Positions 1 to 9,337 of a stretch of DNA of 64,000 bases are shown here, in pieces. Both the position numbers and the translations under genes were made by a program. Numbering within the stretch: the stretch's first letter is position 1; every line of letters starts with the position of its first letter. The notes under the pieces were generated by a model, which saw only the letters and a list, made by a program, of their open reading frames with translations, was not told where the DNA came from and did no database searches. The DNA comes from Prosthecobacter sp. (lineage in GTDB: Bacteria; Verrucomicrobiota; Verrucomicrobiia; Verrucomicrobiales; Verrucomicrobiaceae): positions 124,001 to 188,000 of the forward strand of contig JABARQ010000026.1 of the NCBI GenBank assembly GCA_019186985.1, given 5' to 3'.

Positions 1-1
1 T

Positions 2-2230
2 TATCTGTTCAGCCTGAGCGCCGCCAACCGCCTGGCCGTCAGCGCCGCCGAGCGCGAACAAAATGTGCGTTCAGCCTGGCGGCGCCTGCAGGCCGTGCCG
101 CCCTCCTCGATGACCACGCTGCGCAAGGCGGCGGTGGCCGGGCTGGCCGGGGCGCCCGACAAGGCGGCGGCGGAGATGGAGGCCCTGCTGACAGGCGGCT
201 TCCTGCCCGCCCGGCAGATGGGCGAGCCGAAGGGCATGCTGATGCCGCAGGGGTCGCCGCGCTGGGAGGAGCCGATGCACCTGCGCAGCCTGTGGGAGGA
301 GACGAGGGAGATCGAGGCGCGCTTCACGAACGAGGGGCTCGGCCAGGTGGTGCAGCAGGTGAACGAGCGGCTGTCCGCGCGCTGGGGCGGCGTGGCGCTG
401 AGCTCGCGGTCCGGACTGGAGTTTGGCGAATGGCGGCTCGGGCACCTGATCCGGCGCATGAGGACCGCCGATTACCCGACGCGGGTGCGGCTTTTGCGCG
501 AGCATCTGGCGAGCGTGGACATGCGCCAGGAGGTGTCGGTGGACACCTTGAGCGAGCTGGGCGGCCGGCTGGAGGCGGCGGGCATGTCGCGGGAGGCGAT
601 CGAGGTTTATGGCATGCTGCCGGGCCGTGCCCCGGCCAACCCGGAGTATGCGCAGTGGCTGATCCGGGTTTCCGAGGCCGCGCTGGACACCCGGACCGGG
701 CTGAAGTTCACGCTGCAGCTGCTGGAGGCGGAGCCGCCCTACAAGCCGCCGCAGCCGGGGGATGAAGTGCTGCGTGAGAAGCATTCGCACTTCCTGGCGC
801 TGGAACATGACGTGAACGAGCTGCACCGCCGGGGCTACCTGCCCGCCCCGACCCGTGTGCTGCAGGGGCGCATCCCGCATGAGGTGCCGTATCTGCGCGA
901 GCTGGCGCTGCTTTATGAAAGGACCGGCCAGGACCGGCTGGCCCTCGACGCCTGGAACCGGCTGCACGAGGCCTTTGTGGCGAACGAGGAGAGCGGCGTG
1001 ATCCCCGACGCCGAGAGCTCGGTGCATCGTGCGCAGCTTTTGGTTCGGCAGAAGCAGCCCGCCGCCGCGCTGGAGGCCCTGCGCAGCGTGCCGCTGGTCG
1101 AGAAGTCGGGGGCTCAGGGCAGGGAGGCGCTCAAGCTGCGCGCCGAACTGGCCGCCGAGGCCGGACGGTGGGAGGAGTTCCGCGAGATGATGACCGTGGC
1201 GGTGGACCTGAAGGCCATCGACGCCATCACGCATCTCACCGCGCTGTGCCGGCGGCATTCACGGGCGGCCGAGGGGCTGAACTTCCTGACCCAGGCTGAA
1301 CGAACCATGAAGGAGGATGCCGAGCGCTTCCGTCTGCGGCTTGAGCTGCTTCGCCTGCTGGCCGCCGACGCCGGCTGGTCGCCGGACCGGGGCCGGGCGC
1401 AGGTGGCGTCCTTCTTCCGGGTGAGGCACCGGGGGCGTGAGGCGCTGAACCAGCTTTCCGACTGGATGAACACCGAGGCTGCAGGGAAAAACCGCGCCGC
1501 CTGGCTGACGATCCTGCGTGCCGAAACCCGTGCGGGAACCGACAGGCCGCTCGCCGCCCTGGCCCTGAGCGCCTTTGCGGACAAGGCGCCGGGCTCGCTG
1601 GCCGACGACCTGGCCGTCGGCTGGCAGAACCTGGCGGATGGCGACCGCATCTGCGTGGAGCTGGCGGCGGAGAACCTGTTGAAAAAGAAGCGGCCCGACC
1701 TGGCCTGGAAGGCCTGCCAGGTGATGCAGGAGCTGCCCTCGATGCGCCTGGAAAGCCGCAAGCAGCCCCTGATGCTGCGCGTCGCCCATGCCATGAAGGA
1801 CCGGACCATCGTGCAGGAGCTGTTTGCCGAAGTCGTGCGCATGCCGATGCCGGGAGGCAGCCAGACGGCGGCCTGGGCGCAGGCGCTTCAGGATTGTGGT
1901 GAACTGCAGATGGCGCGTGAGCTTTATCAGACCGCCCTGCAACGGCTGGAGGCCACGCAGGCCACCCAGCCCGACATCGTCATCGCCTGGGCCCGTTTTC
2001 TGATCTCGCAGAAGGAGCATGAGGCTGCGGAAACCCTGCTGGTGCGGGATCTCTGGCAGCTTCCGAACGAGGCCGCCGGGCTGCTTTTCGAGCTGTATCA
2101 GTCCTGGGGGAGGCTGGCGGACATTCAGCAGGAGCTGCGCAAGTTTCACCTGACCGGCGGCATCGAGAAGGAGGTGCTTTATCTGGCGTCGAAGGCCCTC
2201 GGGCTGCCGCCGCCCGTGGCCGCGCCGTGA
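2..2230 (+). CDS. Large helical-repeat (TPR-like) protein, 5' end outside window
   Basis: The frame is open from the first bases of the window, so the gene begins upstream and about 742 C-terminal residues are visible. A GTG at 65 is inside the frame and is unlikely to be the true start. The protein is Ala/Leu/Arg/Glu-rich with repeated amphipathic helices and many short segments of the form A-L-x-x-W/Y typical of tetratricopeptide-like solenoids (for example around 900-1100 and 1900-2150). No enzymatic motif, membrane segment or lipobox is seen in the visible part. It probably acts as a protein-protein scaffold. It ends 96 bp before serS and may be co-transcribed with it. The TPR assignment is by general character, not a clear consensus match. 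Confidence 0.7.
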   Translation, partial: YLFSLSAANRLAVSAAEREQNVRSAWRRLQAVPPSSMTTLRKAAVAGLAGAPDKAAAEMEALLTGGFLPARQMGEPKGMLMPQGSPRWEEPMHLRSLWEETREIEARFTNEGLGQVVQQVNERLSARWGGVALSSRSGLEFGEWRLGHLIRRMRTADYPTRVRLLREHLASVDMRQEVSVDTLSELGGRLEAAGMSREAIEVYGMLPGRAPANPEYAQWLIRVSEAALDTRTGLKFTLQLLEAEPPYKPPQPGDEVLREKHSHFLALEHDVNELHRRGYLPAPTRVLQGRIPHEVPYLRELALLYERTGQDRLALDAWNRLHEAFVANEESGVIPDAESSVHRAQLLVRQKQPAAALEALRSVPLVEKSGAQGREALKLRAELAAEAGRWEEFREMMTVAVDLKAIDAITHLTALCRRHSRAAEGLNFLTQAERTMKEDAERFRLRLELLRLLAADAGWSPDRGRAQVASFFRVRHRGREALNQLSDWMNTEAAGKNRAAWLTILRAETRAGTDRPLAALALSAFADKAPGSLADDLAVGWQNLADGDRICVELAAENLLKKKRPDLAWKACQVMQELPSMRLESRKQPLMLRVAHAMKDRTIVQELFAEVVRMPMPGGSQTAAWAQALQDCGELQMARELYQTALQRLEATQATQPDIVIAWARFLISQKEHEAAETLLVRDLWQLPNEAAGLLFELYQSWGRLADIQQELRKFHLTGGIEKEVLYLASKALGLPPPVAAP

Positions 2231-2326
2231 AAGGGGTGCTGGCGGAGGAAGCCAGGCTTCCGGTTCGCCGCCTTTGTCTCTGCTTGCCAGAGCGCCATCA
2301 CCGCCTAGCCTCCGCGCCCCTTTCCT

Positions 2327-3598
2327 ATGCTCGACATCCGCCTGCTCCGTGAGAATCCCGACCTGGTCAAAGCACGCCTCGCCAACCGCGGCGGGGATCA
2401 TGCCGCCCTGGTGGATGAAGTGCTGTCCATCGACACCGCCCGCCGCAGTGCTGAAACCGAGCGCCAGAAGCTGCAGGGCGACCGCAACCGCATCTCCAAG
2501 GAGATCGGCATGGGCAGGAAAAACGGCCAGGACACCAGCGCCCTGGAGGCCGAGGTGAAGGGCATCAACGCCCGCATCGAGGAGATCGGCCGTGAAGCCG
2601 ACGCCGCCGACGCCCGCCAGCGCGAGATCATGCTCGGCATTCCGAACCTGCCGCATGAAGGCTGCCCGGCCGGCCACAGCGCCGAGGAGAATCCGGAGGT
2701 GCGTGTCTGGGGCAGCCCGCCGAAGCATGACTTCACCCCGAAGGACCACACCGCCCTCGGCGCCGCCCTGGGCATCCTGGACTTCGAGGCCGGCGTCCGC
2801 ATCACCGGCAGCGCCTTCGCGGTTTATCGCGGAGCCGGCGCGCGGCTGGAGCGTGCGCTGATCAACTTCCTGCTCGACCTGCACACCACCCAGCATGGTT
2901 ATACCGAGGTGAACGTGCCGCATCTGGTGAAGCCCGAATGCCTGGTCGGCACCGGCCAGCTGCCGAAGTTTGGCGACCAGGTCTATCACAGCGCCACGGA
3001 CGACCTTTACCTCATCCCCACCGCCGAAGTGCCGGTGACCAACCTGCACCGCGAGGAGATCCTCAAGGCCGAGCAGCTTCCCATCAACTATGTCGGCTAC
3101 ACGCCCTGCTTCCGCCGCGAGGCCGGCAGCGCGGGGCTCGGCACGCGCGGGCTGATCCGCATGCATCAGTTCGACAAGGTGGAGCTGGTGAAGATCACCA
3201 CGCCCGAGACGAGCATGGCGGAGCTGGAGAGCCTGACCGCCAATGCGGAGAAGGTGCTGCAGCTTCTCGGCCTGCACTACCGCGTCATCGAGCTGTGCAC
3301 AGGCGACATTGGATTTGGTTCGGCCAGGACGTATGACATCGAGGTCTGGGCGCCCGGGCAGGGGACCTACCTGGAGGTTTCGAGCTGCTCGAACTTTGGC
3401 GACTACCAGGCCCGCCGCATGGCCCTGCGCTACAAGGACGAGGAGGGCAGGAACCGCTTCTGCCACACTCTGAACGGCTCCGGCACGGCCCTGGCGCGCC
3501 TGTTTGTGGCCCTGATCGAAACGTATCAGCAGGCCGATGGCAGCATCCTGATCCCCGAAGTCCTGCGCGGTCATTTCGGGGCGGACAAAATAGGATGA
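2327..3598 (+). CDS. serS: Seryl-tRNA synthetase
   Basis: A full-length class II synthetase of 423 aa that charges tRNA-Ser with serine in the cytoplasm. The N-terminus (MLDIRLLRENPDLVK) is typical of SerS and leads into a charged antiparallel coiled-coil arm over about residues 25-105, which contacts the long variable arm of tRNA-Ser. Class II motif 2 is visible as GYTPCFRREAGSAG with the following TRGLIRMHQFDKVE segment, and motif 3 as EVSSCSNFGDYQARRM followed by LNGSGTALAR. Length is normal for bacteria. A TAGCCT box lies 15 nt before the ATG. An ANL-like gene follows 78 bp downstream on the same strand. Confidence 0.98.
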   Translation: MLDIRLLRENPDLVKARLANRGGDHAALVDEVLSIDTARRSAETERQKLQGDRNRISKEIGMGRKNGQDTSALEAEVKGINARIEEIGREADAADARQREIMLGIPNLPHEGCPAGHSAEENPEVRVWGSPPKHDFTPKDHTALGAALGILDFEAGVRITGSAFAVYRGAGARLERALINFLLDLHTTQHGYTEVNVPHLVKPECLVGTGQLPKFGDQVYHSATDDLYLIPTAEVPVTNLHREEILKAEQLPINYVGYTPCFRREAGSAGLGTRGLIRMHQFDKVELVKITTPETSMAELESLTANAEKVLQLLGLHYRVIELCTGDIGFGSARTYDIEVWAPGQGTYLEVSSCSNFGDYQARRMALRYKDEEGRNRFCHTLNGSGTALARLFVALIETYQQADGSILIPEVLRGHFGADKIG

Positions 3599-3676
3599 CT
3601 TCCCGCACGAAAGGCGGCGCCTGACGGCCTCGTTTGACGTATTCCCAGTTCCACTCCCCCAAACCCCCGACAAACC

Positions 3677-4738
3677 ATGACTCCCGAAGAAGCCAAAGCC
3701 CAGCTCGACAACCAGGTCCGAGAAATCATCAACTGGCACTTTTCCCCTGAAACCGGCTGCCAGTTCTGGCTGGAGTGGGCGCAGAAGAACTTCGACCCGC
3801 GCGGCGTGGTGAACAGCTATGAGGACATCATCGCCAGGTTTCCGCACTTCCAGGATGAGTGGCTGCGCGACCTTCAGCCCGAGGTCTGGGTGCCCAAGGC
3901 CTTCGCCGGCAAGCCCTTCAACATCTTCGAAACCGGCGGCACCACCGGCATGCCGAAGCAGCGCATCGGCTGGAACGACTTCCGCGTCGATTACGAGGAG
4001 TTCAGCCACAAGCTCAAGGACGAGCATTTCCCGAAGGGCCAGAGCTGGATCATGGTGGGCCCCACCGGCCCGCGCCGTCTGCGCCTCGCCGTGGAGCATC
4101 TGGCCAACTACCGCGGCAGCGCCTGCTACTTCGTGGACCTTGACCCCCGCTTCGTGAAGAAGGTCATCTCGAACAAGCAGTTCGACGTGGCCCGACAGTA
4201 CATGGACCATGTGGTGGACCAGGCGGTGCTGCTGCTGAAGAACCGCAAGATTTCCGCCATCTTCACCACGCCGAAGCTTCTTGAGGCCCTGGCTGAAAAG
4301 GTGGACCTCTATGCGGCCGGCATCCGCGGCTGCTTCGTCGGCGGAACGACGATGACCCCGCAGTATGTGCGCTTCATCGTTGAGGAGGTGCTGGAAGGCA
4401 AAATCGGCTTCTACCCGACCTACGGCAACACGCTCATGGGCCTGGCCGCCAGCGTGCCGCTGGAGCCTTCGGACAACTTCTCCATCACCTACTACGCCCC
4501 GCAGCCCCGCGCCGTGCTGCGCATCGTCAATCCGCACGAGACCAGCCAGACGGTGGATTATGACCAGTGGGGCCGCGTGGAACTGACCACCCTGACCAGG
4601 GAGTTCTTCATGCCGCGCTTCCTGGAACGTGACGAGGCCATGCGCCGCAAGCCGCGTGCTCCGTATGCCTGGGATGGCGTCGCTGACGTGCGACCGTTTG
4701 GAGCGATGGAGAAGACCATTGTCGAAGGTGTCTATTAA
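3677..4738 (+). CDS. Small ANL-superfamily-like adenylating protein
   Basis: A 353-aa protein with the phosphate-binding signature ETGGTTGMPKQR at residues 85-96, which matches the glycine-rich A3 loop of acyl/aryl-CoA synthetases and adenylating enzymes. A second family feature is the substrate/adenine-binding stretch FVGGTTMTPQYVRF and YPTYGNTLMGLA. It is much shorter than a normal ANL enzyme (about 500-550 aa) and ends near the hinge, so the mobile C-terminal domain is reduced or absent. That resembles LuxE/EhpF-type acyl-protein synthetases and phenazine-biosynthesis-like proteins. The substrate is unknown. It follows serS and is closed by a strong terminator, which suggests a serS-containing transcription unit. 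The family assignment is good; the reaction is inference. Confidence 0.7.
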   Translation: MTPEEAKAQLDNQVREIINWHFSPETGCQFWLEWAQKNFDPRGVVNSYEDIIARFPHFQDEWLRDLQPEVWVPKAFAGKPFNIFETGGTTGMPKQRIGWNDFRVDYEEFSHKLKDEHFPKGQSWIMVGPTGPRRLRLAVEHLANYRGSACYFVDLDPRFVKKVISNKQFDVARQYMDHVVDQAVLLLKNRKISAIFTTPKLLEALAEKVDLYAAGIRGCFVGGTTMTPQYVRFIVEEVLEGKIGFYPTYGNTLMGLAASVPLEPSDNFSITYYAPQPRAVLRIVNPHETSQTVDYDQWGRVELTTLTREFFMPRFLERDEAMRRKPRAPYAWDGVADVRPFGAMEKTIVEGVY

Positions 4739-4769
4739 GAGAGGGCGCCTGAGAAGAACCTGTCACTTC

Positions 4770-4801
4770 AAAGCAGCGGTCGAAAGGCCGCTGCTTTTTT
4801 T
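4770..4801 (+). terminator. Rho-independent terminator
   Basis: A perfect 10-bp stem (AAAGCAGCGG at 4770-4779 with CCGCTGCTTT at 4788-4797) with an 8-nt loop, followed by a T run to 4801. It sits 31 bp after the stop of the ANL-like gene and separates it from the histidine kinase. Confidence 0.9.
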
Positions 4802-4839
4802 CGTGAGAGGAAGCCAGTGGGGCTGCAAATCCACCATTT

Positions 4840-4929
4840 TTAAAAACGAGAGGCAAAAAAGATCATATTTCCAAAAATTAAGGTTTACTTAACTATTTAA
4901 AATCATTAAAAGGCGCGGAACTCTCCGCC
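4840..4929 (+). promoter_or_regulatory. AT-rich upstream region of the hybrid kinase
   Basis: This stretch is markedly AT-rich against its surroundings (runs of A and T over 4840-4911, including TTTACTTAACTATTTAAAAT). It lies directly before the kinase start and after a terminator, so it probably holds the kinase promoter. No single -35/-10 pair stands out. Confidence 0.4.
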
Positions 4930-6588
4930 ATGACTCTCGCTCCCGACACCCTGCGCCCCGAGACGCTTGCCGAGCTGGAAGCCAGTCTCGACCAGATGAA
5001 AACGGCCAATTACTTCCTCCGGGTCGCGCTCGACCAGGTGCCGGAAGGGGTGTTGATCGTTGAAGCCCAGCCTGTTCAGCAGAACGGGCCTCAGGTGTTG
5101 TTCAGCAACGCCGCCGCTGCGGTCCTGGTGGGCGTGGAGCCTGACAAGGGGCTTCGAGGCATGAACCTGAGTGATCTGGCGGTCGGGGAGGGAGACGCTG
5201 AAACCTTGAGCCGCAGCCTGCAACTGGCCGTGGAAAACGGCGGGGTGCATGAATGCGAGTGCCGGATTCAGAACTTTTACGGCCAGGAGCCGCAGCGCTG
5301 CCGCTGGCGGGTGCGTGCGGTTTTCAACAGCCTGCGCAAGCTGCTGAACTACACGCTGCTGGTTTCGCCGGTGCCGGCGGTTTCCGCCGCCTCTGTGAAG
5401 ACCACGCCGCTCAAGGGGGAGGACCTCGACACCACCTCCGACCAGCTCAAGAAGGACAACCTGGCGGCCCTGGCGCAAGGGATTGCGCATGACGTGAACA
5501 ACCTGCTGGGGCCGGTGACGGTGCGGCTTTCCGACCTCATCCAGAAGACGGATGAGCAGTCGCCGATGCAGGGCGAGCTGCAGCTCATCTTCAGCGGCCT
5601 GAAGCGGGCGAGGCAGTTCACCTCGCAGGTGGTGACCGCCTGCAAGGCAAGGCCGCAGGACAAGAGGCCCGTGGATCTGGCGCCCATCATCAAGGACACG
5701 GTGAAGTTTGCCAGCGCCGGGGCGAACGTGCAGGTCAACATCCGCCTGGCGGAGCCGCTGCGCTGGGCGGTGGCCGATGCCACGAAGATCAGCCAGGTGC
5801 TGCAGAACCTCATCCTGAACGGCATCCAGGCCATGCCTCAGGGCGGGCACATGGATGTCGAGGTGGAGAACACGGACATCTGCCTCGGCCAGGATGCCGT
5901 GCTCAAGCCGGGAAGCTACCTTCGCATCGCCGTGCGCGACCGCGGCTGTGGCATCGCGCCGGAAAACCTTTCCCGCCTCTTCCGTGAATCCTTCACAACC
6001 AAGGCGGACGGCAACGGCATCGGACTGACGACCTGCAGGCGCTTCATCAAGGAGCATGACGGTGATGTGCGGGTGAGCTCACGTCTGAACATGGGCACCG
6101 AGTTTGTGGTGCTTCTGCCGGCCGTACAGGCTCCGGCCCAGGTGGGCGACGAGGCTTCCAAGCCTGTCAGCAACGCGCCTGTGCCGCTGATGAACGGCCA
6201 GGGCCGCGTGCTCATCGTCGATGACGAGGATGACCTGCGCAAGGTGGCCCACATGATCCTCAAGCGCTGCGGCTATGAAGTGGCGGAGACCGACAACGGC
6301 CAGGATGCGGTGAAGATTTATCAGAGCCTTGCGCGTTCAGGCTGCACGCCGGACGTGGTGCTGATGGACCTCACGCTGCGTGGCGGCATGAACGGTGGTG
6401 AAACGGCGGCGGAGATCCTGAGGTTTGATCCTGACGCGCGGCTGGTGGTGACCAGCGGCAGCGTGAACGAGGACGTGCAGATGACCTTTTTGGAGAAGGG
6501 CTTCGTGGGCGTCCTGCCCAAGCCCTACGAGGCGGGTGAGCTGACTCAGATGGTGCACCGGGTCATGACGATGATGCAGCGTTCCTGA
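4930..6588 (+). CDS. Hybrid sensor histidine kinase with C-terminal receiver domain
   Basis: A 552-aa soluble two-component protein. Residues about 20-150 look like a PAS-type sensor. The dimerisation/H-box is QGIAHDVNNLLGP with the phospho-acceptor His187. The ATPase core shows an N-box (NLILNGIQAMPQGG), a G1 box (RDRGCGIAPENL) and a G2 box (ADGNGIGLTTCRRF). A CheY-like receiver follows from about residue 430, with acidic pocket IVDDEDD, phospho-acceptor Asp480 (LMDLTL) and conserved Lys in LPKPYE. No transmembrane segment is seen, so it senses a cytoplasmic signal. No dedicated response regulator is adjacent; output may pass through its own receiver. It is preceded by an AT-rich promoter region and is monocistronic as far as visible. 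Confidence 0.93.
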   Translation: MTLAPDTLRPETLAELEASLDQMKTANYFLRVALDQVPEGVLIVEAQPVQQNGPQVLFSNAAAAVLVGVEPDKGLRGMNLSDLAVGEGDAETLSRSLQLAVENGGVHECECRIQNFYGQEPQRCRWRVRAVFNSLRKLLNYTLLVSPVPAVSAASVKTTPLKGEDLDTTSDQLKKDNLAALAQGIAHDVNNLLGPVTVRLSDLIQKTDEQSPMQGELQLIFSGLKRARQFTSQVVTACKARPQDKRPVDLAPIIKDTVKFASAGANVQVNIRLAEPLRWAVADATKISQVLQNLILNGIQAMPQGGHMDVEVENTDICLGQDAVLKPGSYLRIAVRDRGCGIAPENLSRLFRESFTTKADGNGIGLTTCRRFIKEHDGDVRVSSRLNMGTEFVVLLPAVQAPAQVGDEASKPVSNAPVPLMNGQGRVLIVDDEDDLRKVAHMILKRCGYEVAETDNGQDAVKIYQSLARSGCTPDVVLMDLTLRGGMNGGETAAEILRFDPDARLVVTSGSVNEDVQMTFLEKGFVGVLPKPYEAGELTQMVHRVMTMMQRS

Positions 6589-6639
6589 GGTGTCTGGGCG
6601 GCTTGAAACGCCTCGGATGCCGGCGCGTTGATGGTCTCC

Positions 6640-7245
6640 TTATTCAAGGATCAGGCCCGCCCGCCGGGGCCGTGTTTCATCAAAGAGCACGGGCAGGCGG
6701 ATGGCGCGGTCAAGAAGCCTGAGGTAGTCCGCGCAGGGGATCTCATGGCCGCCGAACATGGCCAGGTGCGGCGTGGTCCACTGGGTGTCATGCAGGATGA
6801 AGCCGCGGTCGCGAAGCCTCCACTGCAGATGGGTCAGGGCCACCTTGGAGGCCTGGGTCTCACGGCTGAACATGCTTTCACCAAAGAATGCGCCGCCGAT
6901 GGCGACACCATAGACGCCGCCGACCAGCCGGCCTTCACGCCAGACTTCGGCGCTGTGCGCGAAGCCGAGTTCAAAGAGGGCCTGGTAGCTGTCGAGGATG
7001 ACGTCATTGATCCAGGTGTCCTCACGGCTGGCGCAGCCGCGCATGACATCGCCAAAGGCCGTGTTCCAGCGCACCTCGAAGGGGTGGTGGCGGAGGTATT
7101 GTTCAAAACGCCGGGGCACATGGAAATCCCCGATGGGGAGGATGCCGCGATGCGGCGGGCGGAACCAGGAGATCGAGCCATCCTCGTGCCCCATGGGAAA
7201 GGCGCCTTCGCAGTAGGCGCTGAGGAGCTGCATGGGATCGAGCAT
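6640..7245 (-). CDS. aat: Leucyl/phenylalanyl-tRNA-protein transferase
   Basis: Transfers Leu or Phe from aminoacyl-tRNA to N-terminal Arg/Lys of proteins, marking them for ClpS/ClpAP degradation (N-end rule). Family hallmarks are SAYCEGAFPMG near the N-terminus, ISWFRPPHRGILP, the segment WINDVILDSYQALFELGFAHSAE (shown in part), GGVYGVAIGGAFFGESMFS and DTQWTTPHLAMFGG. I placed the start at the ATG at 7245 (201 aa), 19 bp after the squalene-synthase stop; a longer frame to 7377 would overlap that gene by over 100 bp and adds no family sequence. It is the last gene of the three-gene minus-strand operon from 9266. Confidence 0.92.
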   Translation of the reverse strand: MLDPMQLLSAYCEGAFPMGHEDGSISWFRPPHRGILPIGDFHVPRRFEQYLRHHPFEVRWNTAFGDVMRGCASREDTWINDVILDSYQALFELGFAHSAEVWREGRLVGGVYGVAIGGAFFGESMFSRETQASKVALTHLQWRLRDRGFILHDTQWTTPHLAMFGGHEIPCADYLRLLDRAIRLPVLFDETRPRRAGLILE

Positions 7246-7264
7246 CGCCGGGGAGGGAAGGGGG

Positions 7265-8182
7265 TCAGGAATCCTGCCAGGCAATGTAGGCCCTTCGTTT
7301 TGCCCGCCAGCCTTTCCAGAGGTGGCTGAGGAGGATGAAGATCTTGCGGGCCGGGTGAAGGCGCATGCGCTTTTCAAAGACCGGGTAGCGCTGGTCGCGC
7401 AGCTTTTCGAGAATCTCGCCGTAGATCTGCGCCATCATCCGGGAGGCGAGCAGGCTGTCCTCGTCCTGGGGAGGAAGGAGGCGTTCGGCCTCACGATAAA
7501 AGCCGCGGGCGCGCCGGTACTGCAGCTCCATGAGCTGGATGAAGCGCTGGTCGTGGCGGCCGTTGAGGACTTCCAGCTCGGTGATGCCAAAGTTTCGCAG
7601 ATCCTCCAGGGGCAGGTAGATGCGGCCGTAGTCGCGTGCGTCTTCACCCACGTCGCGGATGATGTTGGTGAGCTGGAGGGCGTAGCCAAGCTGGACGGCG
7701 TATTCGCGGGCGGCGGGCTGGGTGTGGCCGAAGATGTGGACGCTGCACAGGCCGACGACGGAGGCGACCTTGTAACAGTAGGCCAGGAGGTCGTCGTAGG
7801 TTTCGTAACGCAGGGTCGTGATGTCGGAGGCCACGCCGTCAAGGATCTCCGCCAGCCAGGCGCGGGGGAAGCCGTACTTGCCGGGCAGTTCGATCACTTC
7901 ATCCAGCACGGGATGCCCGGGCGGCTCGCCGTTGAGCACGCACTGCTTCCAATGGGAGAGTTCATGTTCCTTCTCCTCCTCGGTCAGGTGGACGGACTCG
8001 GCGATGTCGTCGGCCACGCGGCAGAAGGCGTAGAAGCTGATCATGTCCTGGCGTCGCTCCTTGGGCAGGCAGGCCAGGGCCATCGCCAGGTTGGACTTCG
8101 CCTGGCGGGTGATCTGGGTGGTGGAGAGGGTGCTGCCGGGAGGGGGAGAGGACATGCCGGGGCGCGGATCAGGAAGCGGCAC
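7265..8182 (-). CDS. Squalene/phytoene synthase family protein (HpnD/CrtB type)
   Basis: A trans-isoprenyl diphosphate synthase of 305 aa that condenses two C15 or C20 prenyl diphosphates head to head. The first Asp-rich motif is CRVADDIAE and the second NIIRDVGEDARDYGRIYLP, both binding Mg-diphosphate. YKVASVVGLCSVHIFG matches the conserved helix of HpnD/CrtB proteins. I cannot separate presqualene diphosphate synthase from phytoene synthase by eye; no carotenoid desaturase or HpnC/HpnE partner lies in the window. The start overlaps the 3' end of the upstream membrane-protein gene by 14 nt, suggesting translational coupling; an internal ATG nine codons in is the alternative start. Confidence 0.85.
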   Translation of the reverse strand: MPLPDPRPGMSSPPPGSTLSTTQITRQAKSNLAMALACLPKERRQDMISFYAFCRVADDIAESVHLTEEEKEHELSHWKQCVLNGEPPGHPVLDEVIELPGKYGFPRAWLAEILDGVASDITTLRYETYDDLLAYCYKVASVVGLCSVHIFGHTQPAAREYAVQLGYALQLTNIIRDVGEDARDYGRIYLPLEDLRNFGITELEVLNGRHDQRFIQLMELQYRRARGFYREAERLLPPQDEDSLLASRMMAQIYGEILEKLRDQRYPVFEKRMRLHPARKIFILLSHLWKGWRAKRRAYIAWQDS

Positions 8183-9266
8183 GCCCCCGCCGGGAAGGAG
8201 GGATCAGGCCAGGACGGATGAGGGCGAGCGTGAGGGCTAGAAACACCCAGTTGCGCACCGTGGCAAGCACCAAACCATGCACGGGCAGCAGCAGGAAATA
8301 GCGTCCGTTTTCGACTCCGGTCAGGCTTTGCACCATGGCGCTGGCATAGCGGGTGAGGGAGAGCAGCACCCCACCTGTCAGGAGGATGCTGAGGATGGGG
8401 AGGACGGACCGCCGCCAGCAGCGCATGGCAGCCAGGCCCTGCCTGGCAAAAGGTGCGGGTGCCAGGGCAAGTGCCACGGGCAGGGGCAGGAGGAACAGGG
8501 TCAGCTCAAGCAGCAGCCACCTGGCGGCGCCGCCTTCGCCGCTGCCTTGCAGCAGCAGGATCATCAGGTCGAGTACGGAAAGCAGCAGGGTTTCGCGCCA
8601 GCGTGAGACCCAGCGCACAAAGGCGATGATGAAGTCGGAGCCGCTTTCGGGCCGCTCAGGCTGGTTCCAGGCGATGACGAGCTGGATCAGGAAGGCCTGG
8701 CAGCAGGCGGCGGTGCCGGCTTGGAACACAAGACGCAGGGCGGTCCGGATGTTTTCCAGGCCTTCGGAAAGCATGCCGTTCCAGGCGGAGGAGGCTTCCA
8801 ACAGCAGCCAGGTGAAGGACGGCAGCAGAAAGGCGCTGAACGCACCGTAGTTCCTGGCCTGCCGTCGCTTGATGCCAAAGCGATAGGGATGGCGGGCGAC
8901 CTGCCAGAGCAGCATGCCAAGGACGGGCGGCAGCAGCAGGGCAAGGGGCCAGGCAGGAAGCAGGCAATGGCCGAGCAAGGAGGTCTCCTGGAGTGCTTCG
9001 AAAAACAGCTCCGGGCCGAGTTCCCTCCAGGCCGTGAGATCCCTCTGAACGAGGCTGCCGGTGATCACGGTCCGGCCCAGGACCTGGGCGAGGGCCAGCA
9101 GCATGCCATGCAGGACGATCAGCCAGGGCATGCTGGAGACAAAGTCCCAGCCGTCGGAAAATTCACGCCGCTGCGGATGCCAGCGCAGATGCAGCCAGAA
9201 ACAGCCCGCGGCGACGCTGATGGCGCCGGTGGTTTCAAGCCATAGGCTGGTGCTGGAAATGCTCAC
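8169..9266 (-). CDS. Polytopic membrane protein of unknown function
   Basis: A 365-aa hydrophobic protein with about eight to ten predicted transmembrane segments (for example residues 45-65, 100-125, 140-160, 235-255, 265-285, 300-320 and 335-355). I do not recognise the family and see no catalytic motif. It heads an operon with the squalene/phytoene synthase gene, overlapping it by 14 nt, then aat. Co-location with an isoprenoid enzyme suggests a membrane-associated role, but that is only inference. The C-terminus is short and basic (RRGRAAS). Confidence 0.75.
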   Translation of the reverse strand: MSISSTSLWLETTGAISVAAGCFWLHLRWHPQRREFSDGWDFVSSMPWLIVLHGMLLALAQVLGRTVITGSLVQRDLTAWRELGPELFFEALQETSLLGHCLLPAWPLALLLPPVLGMLLWQVARHPYRFGIKRRQARNYGAFSAFLLPSFTWLLLEASSAWNGMLSEGLENIRTALRLVFQAGTAACCQAFLIQLVIAWNQPERPESGSDFIIAFVRWVSRWRETLLLSVLDLMILLLQGSGEGGAARWLLLELTLFLLPLPVALALAPAPFARQGLAAMRCWRRSVLPILSILLTGGVLLSLTRYASAMVQSLTGVENGRYFLLLPVHGLVLATVRNWVFLALTLALIRPGLIPPSRRGRAAS

Positions 9267-9337
9267 TCGGCCTCATCACTGGAGCGGACGGGCCCGGCTT
9301 CCAGGAGAATCACCAAAGCCCTGCGTTTCACCACGAC

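Noticed and set aside
1259..4537. A 1092-codon open frame on the minus strand
   Set aside because: It lies antisense to the repeat protein, serS and the ANL-like gene, all of which have recognisable domains; its translation has none.
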